Shown here piece after piece: positions 26,784 through 35,550 of a stretch of 64,000 bases of DNA; position 1 is the stretch's first letter; every line of letters starts with the position of its first letter. Origin of the DNA: Pseudomonadota bacterium (lineage in GTDB: Bacteria > Pseudomonadota > Gammaproteobacteria > Steroidobacterales > Steroidobacteraceae); the NCBI GenBank assembly GCA_037200975.1, contig JBBCGI010000001.1, forward strand, positions 1,240,001 through 1,304,000, given 5' to 3'. The translations under genes and the position numbers were made by a program. The notes beneath the pieces were generated by a model. It worked only from the letters and a program-made list of their open reading frames with translations. It was not told the origin of the DNA and made no database searches.

Positions 26784-27479
26784 TTACTTGAAAGCAATCG
26801 CGGCCCAGATGCCGTAAATGACGACCCCGGGCAGCAACACGAAGACCGCGCTGAAGCCCAGCGAGCGGCCGCTCCAGGTACGCACGCCGATGATCGCCAG
26901 CACCCAGCTGAGCAGCGCCTGGATCGTCAGCGTATCGAGCAGCGTCTGGCCCGGGCTTCCGACCGGGCGGTGGACGACGAGTTCGTTCAACGATAGCGGC
27001 GACAGCACTCCGGGCCCTATCTGTGTGCTGTTGCTGGTCGCCAGAAGAATCGCCGTGACCAGGGCACTGATCACCGCGGGCAATGCGCTCCAGCTCGTGA
27101 GCACGAACCAGTGCTTGAAACCCACGGGCACCTTCGTGACCTTTGCCGCCAGCCAGTAGTACAGCGATGACAGCAGGTACACGATGGGAATCGCGACGAA
27201 CGTGCCGATCACGGAACCCCACAGCAACGTGCCGCGGCTGATCATGCCCATGGCGTGGGCGCGATCGGCTTCGGGCAACTTCTGCACGTCCGGGTTGTTG
27301 CCGTACAACGCGTCCTTGAGCCAATCGACGTCGACGATGCTGTAGTACCAGTACACGACGGCGGCCGTGGACAACACGACGGCCAGCAGTGGAAACCAGT
27401 AGCGTGGACGTTCGCGCAGTTCGGTGAATGCCGTGGAAGGTGCCGTCGCCAGGGCGCCGGCCAGCTCGAGGTTGTTCAT
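26784..27479 (-). CDS. YIP1-family membrane protein
   Basis: 231 residues with five hydrophobic segments and the Yip1 pattern (N-terminal APSTAFTELRERPRYWFPLL, then GSVIGTFVAIPIVYLLSSLYYWLAAKV). Its role in bacteria is unknown. It is the first gene of the downstream ABC operon, so it may assist that exporter. Start: the ATG of MNNLELAGAL is preceded by AGAGGGA; a longer frame lacks a ribosome site. 114 bp separate it from the preceding adaptor gene. Confidence 0.85.
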   Translation of the reverse strand: MNNLELAGALATAPSTAFTELRERPRYWFPLLAVVLSTAAVVYWYYSIVDVDWLKDALYGNNPDVQKLPEADRAHAMGMISRGTLLWGSVIGTFVAIPIVYLLSSLYYWLAAKVTKVPVGFKHWFVLTSWSALPAVISALVTAILLATSNSTQIGPGVLSPLSLNELVVHRPVGSPGQTLLDTLTIQALLSWVLAIIGVRTWSGRSLGFSAVFVLLPGVVIYGIWAAIAFK

Positions 27480-27593
27480 CGGATCCCTCTTTGAATCGTT
27501 GTCTTGCAGGGCAGGTCCCGCCGGAAAGGTATGTCGGCCAAACCGGTTATGCAACTGCCCACAAACTACCGCCCGGGAGAGGCCGCGGAAGCG

Positions 27594-28667
27594 CTACCGG
27601 TGCTTGATTTTCTCTTCCGGCTTCAGGCCCGACACCACTTCGATATTGATGCCATCCGACAGGCCGGTCTTGATCTCGCGTTTTTCGAACTTCTGCGGCG
27701 TGGTCTCGACCTCGACGAAGGATTTCTTGTCCTCGATGAGCAGGTTGCCTTCGTTGATCGCCAGCGCCGCTTCGCGTTTGTCGAGCACGATGTCCGCGTT
27801 GGCGCTGTAGTTCGACCGCAGGAACAGATCCTTGTCGAGCGTGACCGCGGCGCGGATGGTGAACTTGATCGTTCCCTGGTCGGTCACGCCCTTGGGCGCG
27901 ATGTATTCGAGCGTCGCCTTGAACGGTTTCCCCTCGAGCGCACCGACATTGAGGATCAGCTCCATCCCCTGCCTGAGCTTGCCCACCTCGGATTCGTCGA
28001 CCAGCCCTTCGAAGATCATGTCGCTCATGTCGGCCAGCGTGGCGACCGACGTGCCGGATTGGAACGTGCTGGATTCGAGGATGAAAGAACCTTCCTTGTT
28101 AGGCACGTCGAGCACGGTGCCGTCGATGGTCGCGGGAATCAGGTTCGATACGTTGGCGGAATCCTTCGTGGCGCCGGTCTTGAGCAGCAGCAGTGTGTCC
28201 TCGGCCGAGGCCACGGCCTGCTTCTGCAGATCGTAATTGGTGACGTAGGTGTTGAACTGCGACTCGGAGATCACCTTCGTCTCGAGCAGCTTCTTGTAGC
28301 GCTCGAGGTCCGCCGCCTGGTTGCGCAGACTGATCCGTGCAGCCGCCACCTGCGCCTCCGCCGAACTCACGTTGAGCATGTTCGGCCGCAGCGAGATGCG
28401 CGCGATGACGGCGCCTTTTTTCACGGTCTGCCCGGCGGTCACGTACAGCCTGTCGACCACGCCGGACACCTGCGACTTCACTTCGATCTCGCGACGCGGG
28501 ATCACTTTGCCGGTCGCGACGGTTTTCTTGATGATGGTCATCTTCACCGGGCTGTCGAGCGTGTAGACCACCGCCGCGCCCTGCGACTTGCGGTACAGGA
28601 AAACGATGGTGCCGACGAACACTACCGCGATGACGCCGAGAACCAGGAATTTCAGGATTCGTTTCAT
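27594..28667 (-). CDS. HlyD/MacA-type periplasmic adaptor subunit
   Basis: 357 residues: N-terminal membrane anchor (VLGVIAVVFVGTIVFLY), lipoyl-like half motif (VKSQVSGVVDRLYVTAGQTVKKGAVIARI), a helical hairpin and beta-barrel region. The C-terminus is short and ends KPEEKIKHR. It is the last gene of the upstream ABC operon (ATPase, two permeases, adaptor) and starts 3 bp after the preceding permease stop. The outer-membrane partner is not in the window. Confidence 0.93.
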   Translation of the reverse strand: MKRILKFLVLGVIAVVFVGTIVFLYRKSQGAAVVYTLDSPVKMTIIKKTVATGKVIPRREIEVKSQVSGVVDRLYVTAGQTVKKGAVIARISLRPNMLNVSSAEAQVAAARISLRNQAADLERYKKLLETKVISESQFNTYVTNYDLQKQAVASAEDTLLLLKTGATKDSANVSNLIPATIDGTVLDVPNKEGSFILESSTFQSGTSVATLADMSDMIFEGLVDESEVGKLRQGMELILNVGALEGKPFKATLEYIAPKGVTDQGTIKFTIRAAVTLDKDLFLRSNYSANADIVLDKREAALAINEGNLLIEDKKSFVEVETTPQKFEKREIKTGLSDGINIEVVSGLKPEEKIKHR

Positions 28668-28670
28668 TCT

Positions 28671-29936
28671 TTATTCGTCCTGCAACGCAGTGATCGGATT
28701 GACCGCGGCCGCCTTGGACGCGGGCATGATGGAAGCGAGTACACCCGAGACGATCAGCACCAGCAAAGCGACCATCGCGGTCTTGAAATCCATTTGCGGG
28801 TGGGAGAAGAAATTCACCTTGCCACCGCTGGCATCCAGCATCTTCGAGATGGTCTCGAGCAGCAACGCACCCACGACCAGGCCGCTGTACCCGGCGACCG
28901 CGGTGATGAACAGCGATTCCTGCATGATCATCCCGACGATGGACGTCGGCGTGGCGCCGAGCGCCTTGCGCAGCCCGATCTCGCGGGTGCGCTCCTTGAC
29001 CACGATGAGCATGATGTTGCCGACGCCCACGGCGCCCGCGAAGATCGTGCCGACGGCCACCACCCAGCTGAAGACCTTGATGCCGGCAAACAGGCCCTGC
29101 ACCTTGTCGAATTCATCCTGCAGATTGAAGCTGCCGAACACTCCCTTGTCGTCCGGGCTCACCTTCTTGAGCTGCGAGAGGTACTTCTTCACCTCGTCTT
29201 CGGTGATCTTCGCGTGGATGCCGGGCTTCGGGATGATCATGAAACTGCCGACGTAGCCGGTCTGGTTGAACGCGTAGCGCAGTGTATCGTTCGGTAGATA
29301 GATCTTCTCGTCTTCCTGCTGCTGGTTGCCCTGCTGCAGGGATTCCGTCACGCCGACGACGTGGAAGCTGATGCCGTTGATCGTGATGTCGGCGCCCACC
29401 GCGCTCTCGCCCTTGGCGAACAACTGGTCGCGCACACGTTTGCCGATCAGCGCGACCTTGCGCCGCTCCCGCTCATCGAGCGCGTTGATCGAGCGGCCTT
29501 CGAGGATCTTGAAGGCGGCGATCTTTTCGATGTCCTGGAATCCGCCCTGCACGCTGAAGGCGCCGTTCTTCGATTTGTGCACGGAGAACGGCGGACTGCC
29601 CTCCCACACGCCGACCGAGTTCTGCCCCTTGATGACACCGACGCTCGCGACGTTCTTCGCGACGGCGGCCACGTCCTCGGGCGTGAAGCCGATGTCGCGG
29701 CCGATCGGCATGCCCATGTAGGGAAGCTGCGTCTTGCCCTGGCCCCAGATGTAGATGAAGTTCGAAACACGCGGAAAACCTTCGTTCACGCCGTTCTCGA
29801 AACCCTTGCCGGAGCCTAACAACACCGTGAGCATGAAGATGCCCCAGAACACGCCGAAGGCGGTGAGCGCGGTGCGCAGCTTGTGCTGGCTCAGCGTGTT
29901 GAAGATCTCCTGCCACTTTTCCGTGTCGATGAACAT
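28671..29936 (-). CDS. MacB-like ABC transporter permease (second of a tandem pair)
   Basis: 421 residues: N-terminal helix (KLRTALTAFGVFWGIFMLTVLLGSGKG), periplasmic MacB_PCD domain and C-terminal FtsX helices with VVKERTREIGLRKALGATPTSIVGMIMQES. It is clearly paralogous to the next gene upstream, sharing KLRTALTAFGVFWGIFML and the ERTREIG.RKALGAT motif, so the pair arose by tandem duplication and probably forms a heterodimer. It lies 3 bp from its neighbours on each side. Confidence 0.94.
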   Translation of the reverse strand: MFIDTEKWQEIFNTLSQHKLRTALTAFGVFWGIFMLTVLLGSGKGFENGVNEGFPRVSNFIYIWGQGKTQLPYMGMPIGRDIGFTPEDVAAVAKNVASVGVIKGQNSVGVWEGSPPFSVHKSKNGAFSVQGGFQDIEKIAAFKILEGRSINALDERERRKVALIGKRVRDQLFAKGESAVGADITINGISFHVVGVTESLQQGNQQQEDEKIYLPNDTLRYAFNQTGYVGSFMIIPKPGIHAKITEDEVKKYLSQLKKVSPDDKGVFGSFNLQDEFDKVQGLFAGIKVFSWVVAVGTIFAGAVGVGNIMLIVVKERTREIGLRKALGATPTSIVGMIMQESLFITAVAGYSGLVVGALLLETISKMLDASGGKVNFFSHPQMDFKTAMVALLVLIVSGVLASIMPASKAAAVNPITALQDE

Positions 29937-29939
29937 GGC

Positions 29940-31178
29940 CTACTCCGCGCGCATCGCTTCGATCGGGGTGATCTTCGCCGCGCGCAGCGCCGGCATGAGC
30001 CCCGCGAGCACTCCGACACCGACCAGCAGCGCGATGGCGGTCATCGCCACCTGGAAGTTCACTTCCGGATTCATGAAATACGGCATCTGCGCGCCCGCCT
30101 TGCGCAGCCCGAACGCGATCAGCTCGAGCAGCCCAACGCCGCATACGAGGCCGACGTAGCCGGCAACGGCGGTCACCAGCGTCGACTCCAGCAGCAAGGT
30201 GCTCACGATGGTGAACGGCGTCGCGCCGAGCGCCTTTCTGATGCCGATCTCGCGCGTGCGCTCCTTCACCGTGATGATCATGATGTTGCTGATGCCGACG
30301 ATGCCGGCCATCAGCGTGCCCAGGCCCACGAACCAGATGAATACGTTGATGCCGGTGAACAGGCCGGTGATCCGCTTGGCGGGCTCGGCCATGTTGAACG
30401 AGCCGATGCCGCGATTGTCGTCGGGCGACACGTTGTGGCGGCGCTTCACCAGCGCGACCACCTTCTTCTCGAGCTCGAAGCCGTCGACGCCGGGTTCGGG
30501 CCGCATCCAGATGTTGTCGAGCCGGCCGCCGCCGCCAAAAACCGTTTCGTACGTCGTCTGCGGTAGATAGATCGCGTCGGATCCCTGGCCGCGGTTCACC
30601 TTGTCGTGAAAGACGCCGACGACTTTCATCACGACGTCTTTGACGCGCACGTCCTTGCCCACCGGGTCGACACCCTTGTCGAACAGCCGCTCGACGACGT
30701 TCACCCCGAGCGCCACCACCTTGCGCGTCTCGCCGACATCCAGCGGGTTCGTGCGCCGGCCGAAGGTGAAAGGAATCTCGTTCTTCAACACGAAGAACGA
30801 ATCCGGGATGCCGTGCATGTTGGCGTTGCTGTTCTTCTTGCCGTAGGTCACGGTGACGCCGTACTGCGCACGGTCGCCCGAGATGATGCGCACGCCGCCG
30901 ATCTGCCGGGCGATGGCCTGTACGTCTGCTTCTTCGAGCTTGATCTTGCGGCCCAGGCCCATGCCTTGGTACGCCACGCTCGTGTCGCCGGAATACAGCA
31001 CGATGATGTCGAGCGGTTCGTTGCCGAAATCCTGCATCACGCCGTTCTGCATGCCGCGGCCGGCGCCCAACAACAGGATGAGCATGAAGATGCCCCAGAA
31101 CACGCCGAACGCCGTGAGCGCGGTGCGCAGCTTGTTCTGGCGCAGCGTGAAGAGGATTTCCTGCAGGCCGTCGAGCAT
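29940..31178 (-). CDS. MacB-like ABC transporter permease (first of a tandem pair)
   Basis: 412 residues with the same layout as its downstream paralog: N-terminal helix, large periplasmic domain (~45-280) and C-terminal FtsX domain (ITVKERTREIGIRKALGATPFTIVSTLLLES). In MacB itself the ATPase is fused to the N-terminus; here it is separate. It lies 3 bp after the ATPase gene. The two permeases differ most in the periplasmic domain, the part expected to contact the adaptor or substrate. Confidence 0.94.
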   Translation of the reverse strand: MLDGLQEILFTLRQNKLRTALTAFGVFWGIFMLILLLGAGRGMQNGVMQDFGNEPLDIIVLYSGDTSVAYQGMGLGRKIKLEEADVQAIARQIGGVRIISGDRAQYGVTVTYGKKNSNANMHGIPDSFFVLKNEIPFTFGRRTNPLDVGETRKVVALGVNVVERLFDKGVDPVGKDVRVKDVVMKVVGVFHDKVNRGQGSDAIYLPQTTYETVFGGGGRLDNIWMRPEPGVDGFELEKKVVALVKRRHNVSPDDNRGIGSFNMAEPAKRITGLFTGINVFIWFVGLGTLMAGIVGISNIMIITVKERTREIGIRKALGATPFTIVSTLLLESTLVTAVAGYVGLVCGVGLLELIAFGLRKAGAQMPYFMNPEVNFQVAMTAIALLVGVGVLAGLMPALRAAKITPIEAMRAE

Positions 31179-31181
31179 GGC

Positions 31182-31868
31182 TCAGGCCGCGTCGTGCAAC
31201 GTGCGCGAAGAAGTCACGAGGCCGTCCTTGAGGACGATCTGGCGCTGCGTCTGGTTCGCGACGTCCTGCTCGTGTGTGACGATGATCATCGTGTTGCCAC
31301 GCTGGTGGATGTCCTTGAGCAGCGACATGATCTCCTGCGTGGTCTTGCTGTCGAGCGCGCCCGTCGGCTCGTCGGTGAGGATGACCTTGGGATTGCCGAC
31401 CAGTGCGCGCGCGATCGCGACGCGCTGTTTCTGCCCACCGGACAGTTGATTCGGCATGAAGGTCTTGCGGTCCGAGAGCCCGACCATGTCCAGAAACTGC
31501 TCGGCGCGGTGGTTGCGCTCCTTGCGGCCGACTCCCTGGTAGTAGAGTGGCAGTGCAACATTTTCCGCGGCGTTCTTGAACGGCAGCAGGTTGAAGGACT
31601 GGAACACGAACCCGAGCGTGCGATTGCGCAGGCGCGCCGCCTCGGTCTCGCCGAGATTTCGCACCAGCTGGCCGGCAAGTTCGTAGGTGCCGGAGTCGTA
31701 GCTGTCCAGCACGCCCAGGATATTCAACAGCGTGGACTTGCCCGATCCCGACGAACCCATGATGGACACCATCTCGCCCTCGCGGATGTGCAGATCGATG
31801 CCCTTGAGCACGTGCAGGGATTGCTCCCCGGTGCGGTAGTACTTGTGAATGCCCTGCAGCTTGATCAT
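31182..31868 (-). CDS. ABC transporter ATP-binding protein (MacB/LolD type)
   Basis: 228 residues with Walker A GSSGSGKST, signature LSGGQKQRVAIARAL, Walker B VILTDEPTGALDS and switch His in IIVTHE. It is the first gene of the operon ATPase-permease-permease-adaptor. An 18-bp perfect palindrome lies about 137 bp upstream of the start and is a candidate operator. It is related to, but distinct from, the ATPase at 24871. Confidence 0.96.
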   Translation of the reverse strand: MIKLQGIHKYYRTGEQSLHVLKGIDLHIREGEMVSIMGSSGSGKSTLLNILGVLDSYDSGTYELAGQLVRNLGETEAARLRNRTLGFVFQSFNLLPFKNAAENVALPLYYQGVGRKERNHRAEQFLDMVGLSDRKTFMPNQLSGGQKQRVAIARALVGNPKVILTDEPTGALDSKTTQEIMSLLKDIHQRGNTMIIVTHEQDVANQTQRQIVLKDGLVTSSRTLHDAA

Positions 31869-32004
31869 GGTCGGGAATGTCTCACGATGCCGCCGGCGGG
31901 CAACCCTTTTGTTTGACGAGCCAGGTGCTCTTCCGGTTGCACACGCAGCAATCTGCCCACGGCCCGTTACGGCGGCAGTTTCTACTACACTCGTGGCTTA
32001 TTCT

Positions 32005-32022
32005 ATGACATTTGTCATAGGA
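32005..32022. promoter_or_regulatory. Perfect palindrome, candidate operator of the ABC operon
   Basis: CTATGACA-TT-TGTCATAG is a perfect 8+8 inverted repeat with a 2-bp centre, in the 164-bp gap between the start of the ABC operon (31868, reading left) and the end of the DUF3014 gene. It is AT-rich against a GC-rich background. The form suits a dimeric HTH regulator (TetR, GntR, PadR or NarL type). No regulator gene is adjacent. Confidence 0.5.
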
Positions 32023-32032
32023 AGAGCGGTGG

Positions 32033-32824
32033 TCAGCCGGCCGGCTTCCGGGAGCTCAGCGCGCCGCGCACTTCGCGCAGCTTCTGCTTGACCGCCGCGG
32101 CGTTTTCGCTGCCCATGCGGATCAAGGCCTTCTGACCCGCGGAGAGCGACTCGAGCTTCGGGTCGGCAAACTCGTATTGAACGTTCGGCTGCGCGAGTGC
32201 GATCGGGCCCGGCACATCGGGTGTCGCGAGCAGCAGATCGATCACTTCGATCACGCGGTCGTTGAAATACTGCGGCGGATGGCCGAGGTTTTCGTACGAC
32301 TCCTGGAACAGCGGGTAGTAGCGCACATAGGTCGCGACCAGCCGCTGCGTATCGGTCGAGCGCAACAGCTGCACCATCGGCCGGTAACGCTCGTAGTTAG
32401 CGGGGTCGAGCACCAGCGCGTCCTCCGCCCCGCTGACCATGAAACCACCCGGCGGCGATTTTATCGGCCGCAGCCGTTCCGCCACTTTCTCTTCCGACAG
32501 GTTGTCGACGGACACCACGATGTGCCGGATCAGCTCGTCCGTGACGATGAATCTCTCGACCGACTCCACCCCGAAAAGATCGGCCAACGCGTTCTGCATC
32601 GGCACGCTGCTGTCGTCGAGCGCCGGCAGCGCATCGTTTCCATCGGATGCGGGAACCGGGTGCTTGATCGCCGGCTCCGCGGGCGTCACGGGCTGCGGCG
32701 GCACCGCCACGACGGGATCTGCGGACGGCGCCGGCTTGCGGCTTTGCGAGAAGTAGAGGATGCCGCCGATGGTCAGGCCGACCACGGCTACGCCCGCGGC
32801 TGCGTATTTGAAGTTTTCGTTCAT
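32033..32824 (-). CDS. DUF3014-family membrane-anchored protein
   Basis: 263 residues: short cytosolic N-terminus, one helix (about 7-25), a Pro-rich linker (30-60), then the DUF3014 domain (ADLFGVESVERFIVTDELIRHIVVSVDNLSEEKVAERLRPIKSPPGGFMV ... YVRYYPLFQESYENLG). The topology suggests a periplasmic domain. The function of the family is unknown. A second membrane protein gene lies 50 bp upstream on the same strand. Confidence 0.85.
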   Translation of the reverse strand: MNENFKYAAAGVAVVGLTIGGILYFSQSRKPAPSADPVVAVPPQPVTPAEPAIKHPVPASDGNDALPALDDSSVPMQNALADLFGVESVERFIVTDELIRHIVVSVDNLSEEKVAERLRPIKSPPGGFMVSGAEDALVLDPANYERYRPMVQLLRSTDTQRLVATYVRYYPLFQESYENLGHPPQYFNDRVIEVIDLLLATPDVPGPIALAQPNVQYEFADPKLESLSAGQKALIRMGSENAAAVKQKLREVRGALSSRKPAG

Positions 32825-32874
32825 GGGTTGTCTGACAGCGATCGCAGGCAGTCGTTCCGGCGGCGAGGGAGGTG

Positions 32875-33351
32875 TTACTGCGACTGCTGCTGGCCGATGT
32901 CGGTGGGGGCAGCAGTGTCACGACTGGCCAGGGCGCGGAAACACATCGCCACGAAGAGCAGCACGACCAGCGAGTAGATAGCCAGCTTGACCCGGCCGGG
33001 CAGCATCGCGAACGACAAACGCGGCGCCTCCCCGCCCGGCGTACCGCCAACCGGCGACGCGATGGGCACGCTCCGCGGCTTGACTGCCGCATGCAGGTGC
33101 GCCACCAGGTGCGCTGCCAGGTTCGCGGTGTCATCACCTGGCGAGGGCCCATTCGGTATCTTGGCAAGCATCTGCACGAGCTTCTGCGTGGCGTTTTCCC
33201 GCGACAATGCCGCCAGCCCGGCGGCCTCCATCCAGGGATCGACACCCGACCTCGCGAGCGCCGACAGCATGGTCAGATGCATCCCGTTTGCATCCTCGGC
33301 GATCGGGGTAAACAGGAAAGCGTTCATATCGGTGCGGAGCGGATCTGTCAT
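32875..33351 (-). CDS. Hypothetical protein with C-terminal membrane helix
   Basis: 158 residues: soluble N-terminal ~110 residues rich in Ala/Leu with no motif I recognise, a linker with Pro and Gly (SPVGGTPGGEAPRLS) and one C-terminal helix (LAIYSLVVLLFVAMCFRAL) ending in a polar QQQSQ tail, as in tail-anchored proteins. The ATG of MTDPLRTDMN is preferred because upstream sequence in the same frame is Arg-rich and shadow-like. It precedes the DUF3014 gene on the same strand. Confidence 0.6.
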   Translation of the reverse strand: MTDPLRTDMNAFLFTPIAEDANGMHLTMLSALARSGVDPWMEAAGLAALSRENATQKLVQMLAKIPNGPSPGDDTANLAAHLVAHLHAAVKPRSVPIASPVGGTPGGEAPRLSFAMLPGRVKLAIYSLVVLLFVAMCFRALASRDTAAPTDIGQQQSQ

Positions 33352-33475
33352 GTAGAGAGCGTGCGTCCTTGGCGGGGCTGGCAGTGTAGGCGCAAGACGC
33401 CAGCGAGATGCGGCGATCGGGTGCAGCCGGCACGAATGGACGCCCACTGGCAATTTGCGGGCCCGGCAGCGCTGT

Positions 33476-34810
33476 TTACTGCGCTGCTTTTTCCTGAATG
33501 TAGATCGCGCGTTCATGCGAGAACGCCTTGAAACCGAATACACCGTGATAGCTGCCCATGCCGCTTTGATTGACCCCACCGAACGGCAGCCGGTTCTCCA
33601 GGTAGTGGGAGAAAAATCCGTTGATCGTCACGCCGCCCGATGAAGTCCGTTCGAGCACCTTGTCGATGGTGTTTTGATCATTGCTGTAGAGATACAGCGC
33701 CAGCGGTTTCCCGCGCCGCGAGATGTGGCCGATGACTTCATCGATATTCTTGTAGGTAACCACCGGCACGATCGGGGCAAAGATCTCCTCCTGCATGATC
33801 GACATGTCGGCAGTGACATCGGTGAGCATCGTCGGGTGGATAGTCCGGTCCGCCGGTTCCAGCGTGCCACCCACCGCGACCTTGGCGCCCTTGGCGATGG
33901 CATCGTCGAAGAGCTTTCTGATTCGCGCAAAGTTCTGGTCGTTGACGATCTGGGCGATGTTCTCCTTCTTGAGACTGCCGTCGTCGCGGTAGAGATTCTG
34001 CTTCACCTTCGCCCGGAATTCCTCGATCAACACGCCCTGCTGCTGCTCCTTGACGAATACGTAGTCAGGGCTGATGCAGGCTTGCCCGCCGTTGAACTGC
34101 TTGGCTGCCGCGAGGTCCGCCGCGACCTTCTTCACGTCCGCGCCGTCATCGACGATGACCGGCGATTTCCCGCCGAGCTCCAGCGTGACGGTAGATAGGT
34201 TCTTCGCCGCCGCGGTCATCACCAGCTTGCCGACGCGTGTGCTGCCCGTGAAGAAGATATGGCTGAACGGCAGCTCGAGCAACGCGGTGGCCACGTCGAC
34301 CCCGCCTTCGAACAAGGCGACTTCCTTTTCCTCGAAGGCCTGCTTGACGATCTTCGCGGCGACGGCCGCGGTCGCCGGGCACAGATCCGTCAACTTGACC
34401 ATGCAGCAGTTGCCGGCTGCGACGGCGGCCGCCAGAGGCCCGAACGTCAGCCCGAGCGGAAAGTTCCAGGGGCCGAGAATGAGGCACACACCGCGCGCCT
34501 CGGAAACGATCCGCGCCTTGTCGTTCTTGTTCTGCGAGGGAACGACTTCGACGGGTTTCATCCACTCGTCGAGGTTATCGATGTTCCGCTGGATGTTGCC
34601 GACGACGCCGAGGATCTCCGTCACCCGGACTTCGCCTTCCGGCTTGCGCGTGTCCTGCATCACCGCCGCCACGATCTGCTCGGCGTGAGCCTCCACGGCT
34701 GCTTTCAGCCGCGCGAGTTTTTCCTTGCGTTGCGCGGCGGTCGAGGCCTTGGCCTCCCATTGATGCGCCTGCTGAAGATCGAAAATGCGCTGAAAGGCCG
34801 CAGTGGACAC
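33476..34810 (-). CDS. NAD(P)-dependent aldehyde dehydrogenase, class 3-like
   Basis: 444 residues, the short form typical of class 3/fatty-aldehyde or coniferyl-aldehyde dehydrogenases. The catalytic Cys245 is in FNGGQACISPDYV, the general-base Glu211 in LELGGKSP and Asn115 in GPWNFPLG; the C-terminal FGGVNQSGMGSYHG is conserved. It oxidises an aldehyde to the acid in the cytosol. It is monocistronic, about 140 bp from the next upstream gene; the substrate is unknown. Confidence 0.95.
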   Translation of the reverse strand: MSTAAFQRIFDLQQAHQWEAKASTAAQRKEKLARLKAAVEAHAEQIVAAVMQDTRKPEGEVRVTEILGVVGNIQRNIDNLDEWMKPVEVVPSQNKNDKARIVSEARGVCLILGPWNFPLGLTFGPLAAAVAAGNCCMVKLTDLCPATAAVAAKIVKQAFEEKEVALFEGGVDVATALLELPFSHIFFTGSTRVGKLVMTAAAKNLSTVTLELGGKSPVIVDDGADVKKVAADLAAAKQFNGGQACISPDYVFVKEQQQGVLIEEFRAKVKQNLYRDDGSLKKENIAQIVNDQNFARIRKLFDDAIAKGAKVAVGGTLEPADRTIHPTMLTDVTADMSIMQEEIFAPIVPVVTYKNIDEVIGHISRRGKPLALYLYSNDQNTIDKVLERTSSGGVTINGFFSHYLENRLPFGGVNQSGMGSYHGVFGFKAFSHERAIYIQEKAAQ

Positions 34811-34951
34811 GTTGTCTCTCCACGAATGACGGCGATTTCCCGTCGGTGTCGTGTATTACAGCAAGTCTGCGGCGGGCCCTCGCCCGTGGACGCACGAAGT
34901 GTTGTCCCCCAACGAAGTGAGGGGCGGACGACGCCGCAAGCGTCTGAAGAT

Positions 34952-35503
34952 CTACCTGCGGATCATCAGGACCACGTTGCCGTGACCGTAATTCGCTTGG
35001 CCGCCTTGAATGACACCCGCCAGCAGTTCGCCGCCGTTCACGGCGTAGAGAGTATTGGCGATGGTCTCGCCGGTGATCGTGAAGGTCACCTTGCCATCGG
35101 CGTACGTCCAGGTCCCGTCGATAGTCCCGTCGTCGGGTTCCAGTCCCGTTCCCGAATGCAGCGCGCCGGTGAACGTGCACGTGAACGTCCCGTTGGCATT
35201 GAAAATGATGGGACCGTGATACCCGATGACCTCCGGATCGCCCGACGGAACGTCGATGCCGACCTGCAGGTTCTCGAACTGATAGGTACCGACGATATCG
35301 GCCGCGGTGATGGTGCCTTCGAGCTTTGCCACGCGGTCCGACACCGAATTGATTGCCGTCACGAGCGCCTGAAAGTTGGCGTTGACCTCGCTCGCCTTGG
35401 CGGGTGTACCCGAAGTGAACGTGTGCGGCACCGTAACCTGTGCGATGGCCGGATTGCCGAGCGTTCCGAGAGTGAGAAGGCAGATCAGTCCAAGATGGCG
35501 CAT
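34952..35503 (-). CDS. Secreted protein of unknown function
   Basis: 183 residues with a Sec signal peptide (cleavage after about residue 21, PAIAQ). The N-terminal part (FTSGTPAKASEVNANFQALVTAINSVSDRVAKLEG) is a pattern often seen at the start of extracellular or tail-fibre-like proteins and could form a coiled coil. The rest is beta-rich, with a 'NGTFTCTFTG ... GTWTYADGKVTFTITG' stretch reminiscent of lipocalin-like or YopX-type sandwich domains. No catalytic motif is seen. Neighbouring lipoprotein and this gene are on the same strand, 47 bp apart. Confidence 0.7.
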   Translation of the reverse strand: MRHLGLICLLTLGTLGNPAIAQVTVPHTFTSGTPAKASEVNANFQALVTAINSVSDRVAKLEGTITAADIVGTYQFENLQVGIDVPSGDPEVIGYHGPIIFNANGTFTCTFTGALHSGTGLEPDDGTIDGTWTYADGKVTFTITGETIANTLYAVNGGELLAGVIQGGQANYGHGNVVLMIRR

Positions 35504-35550
35504 GCGATTTCTCTTGTTTTTGTTTTGGATGGATAGCTAGTCGCGGCAGC

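Noticed and set aside
34880-34945. A repeat-like GTTGTCCCCC...GGGGCGGAC stretch
   Set aside because: It contains a short inverted similarity but does not match the AAAAGGGGACATGCC family and is too short to support as an element or terminator.
34259-35536. A 425-codon plus-strand open frame
   Set aside because: It is antisense to the aldehyde dehydrogenase and the secreted protein, both with solid features, and has no recognisable domain.
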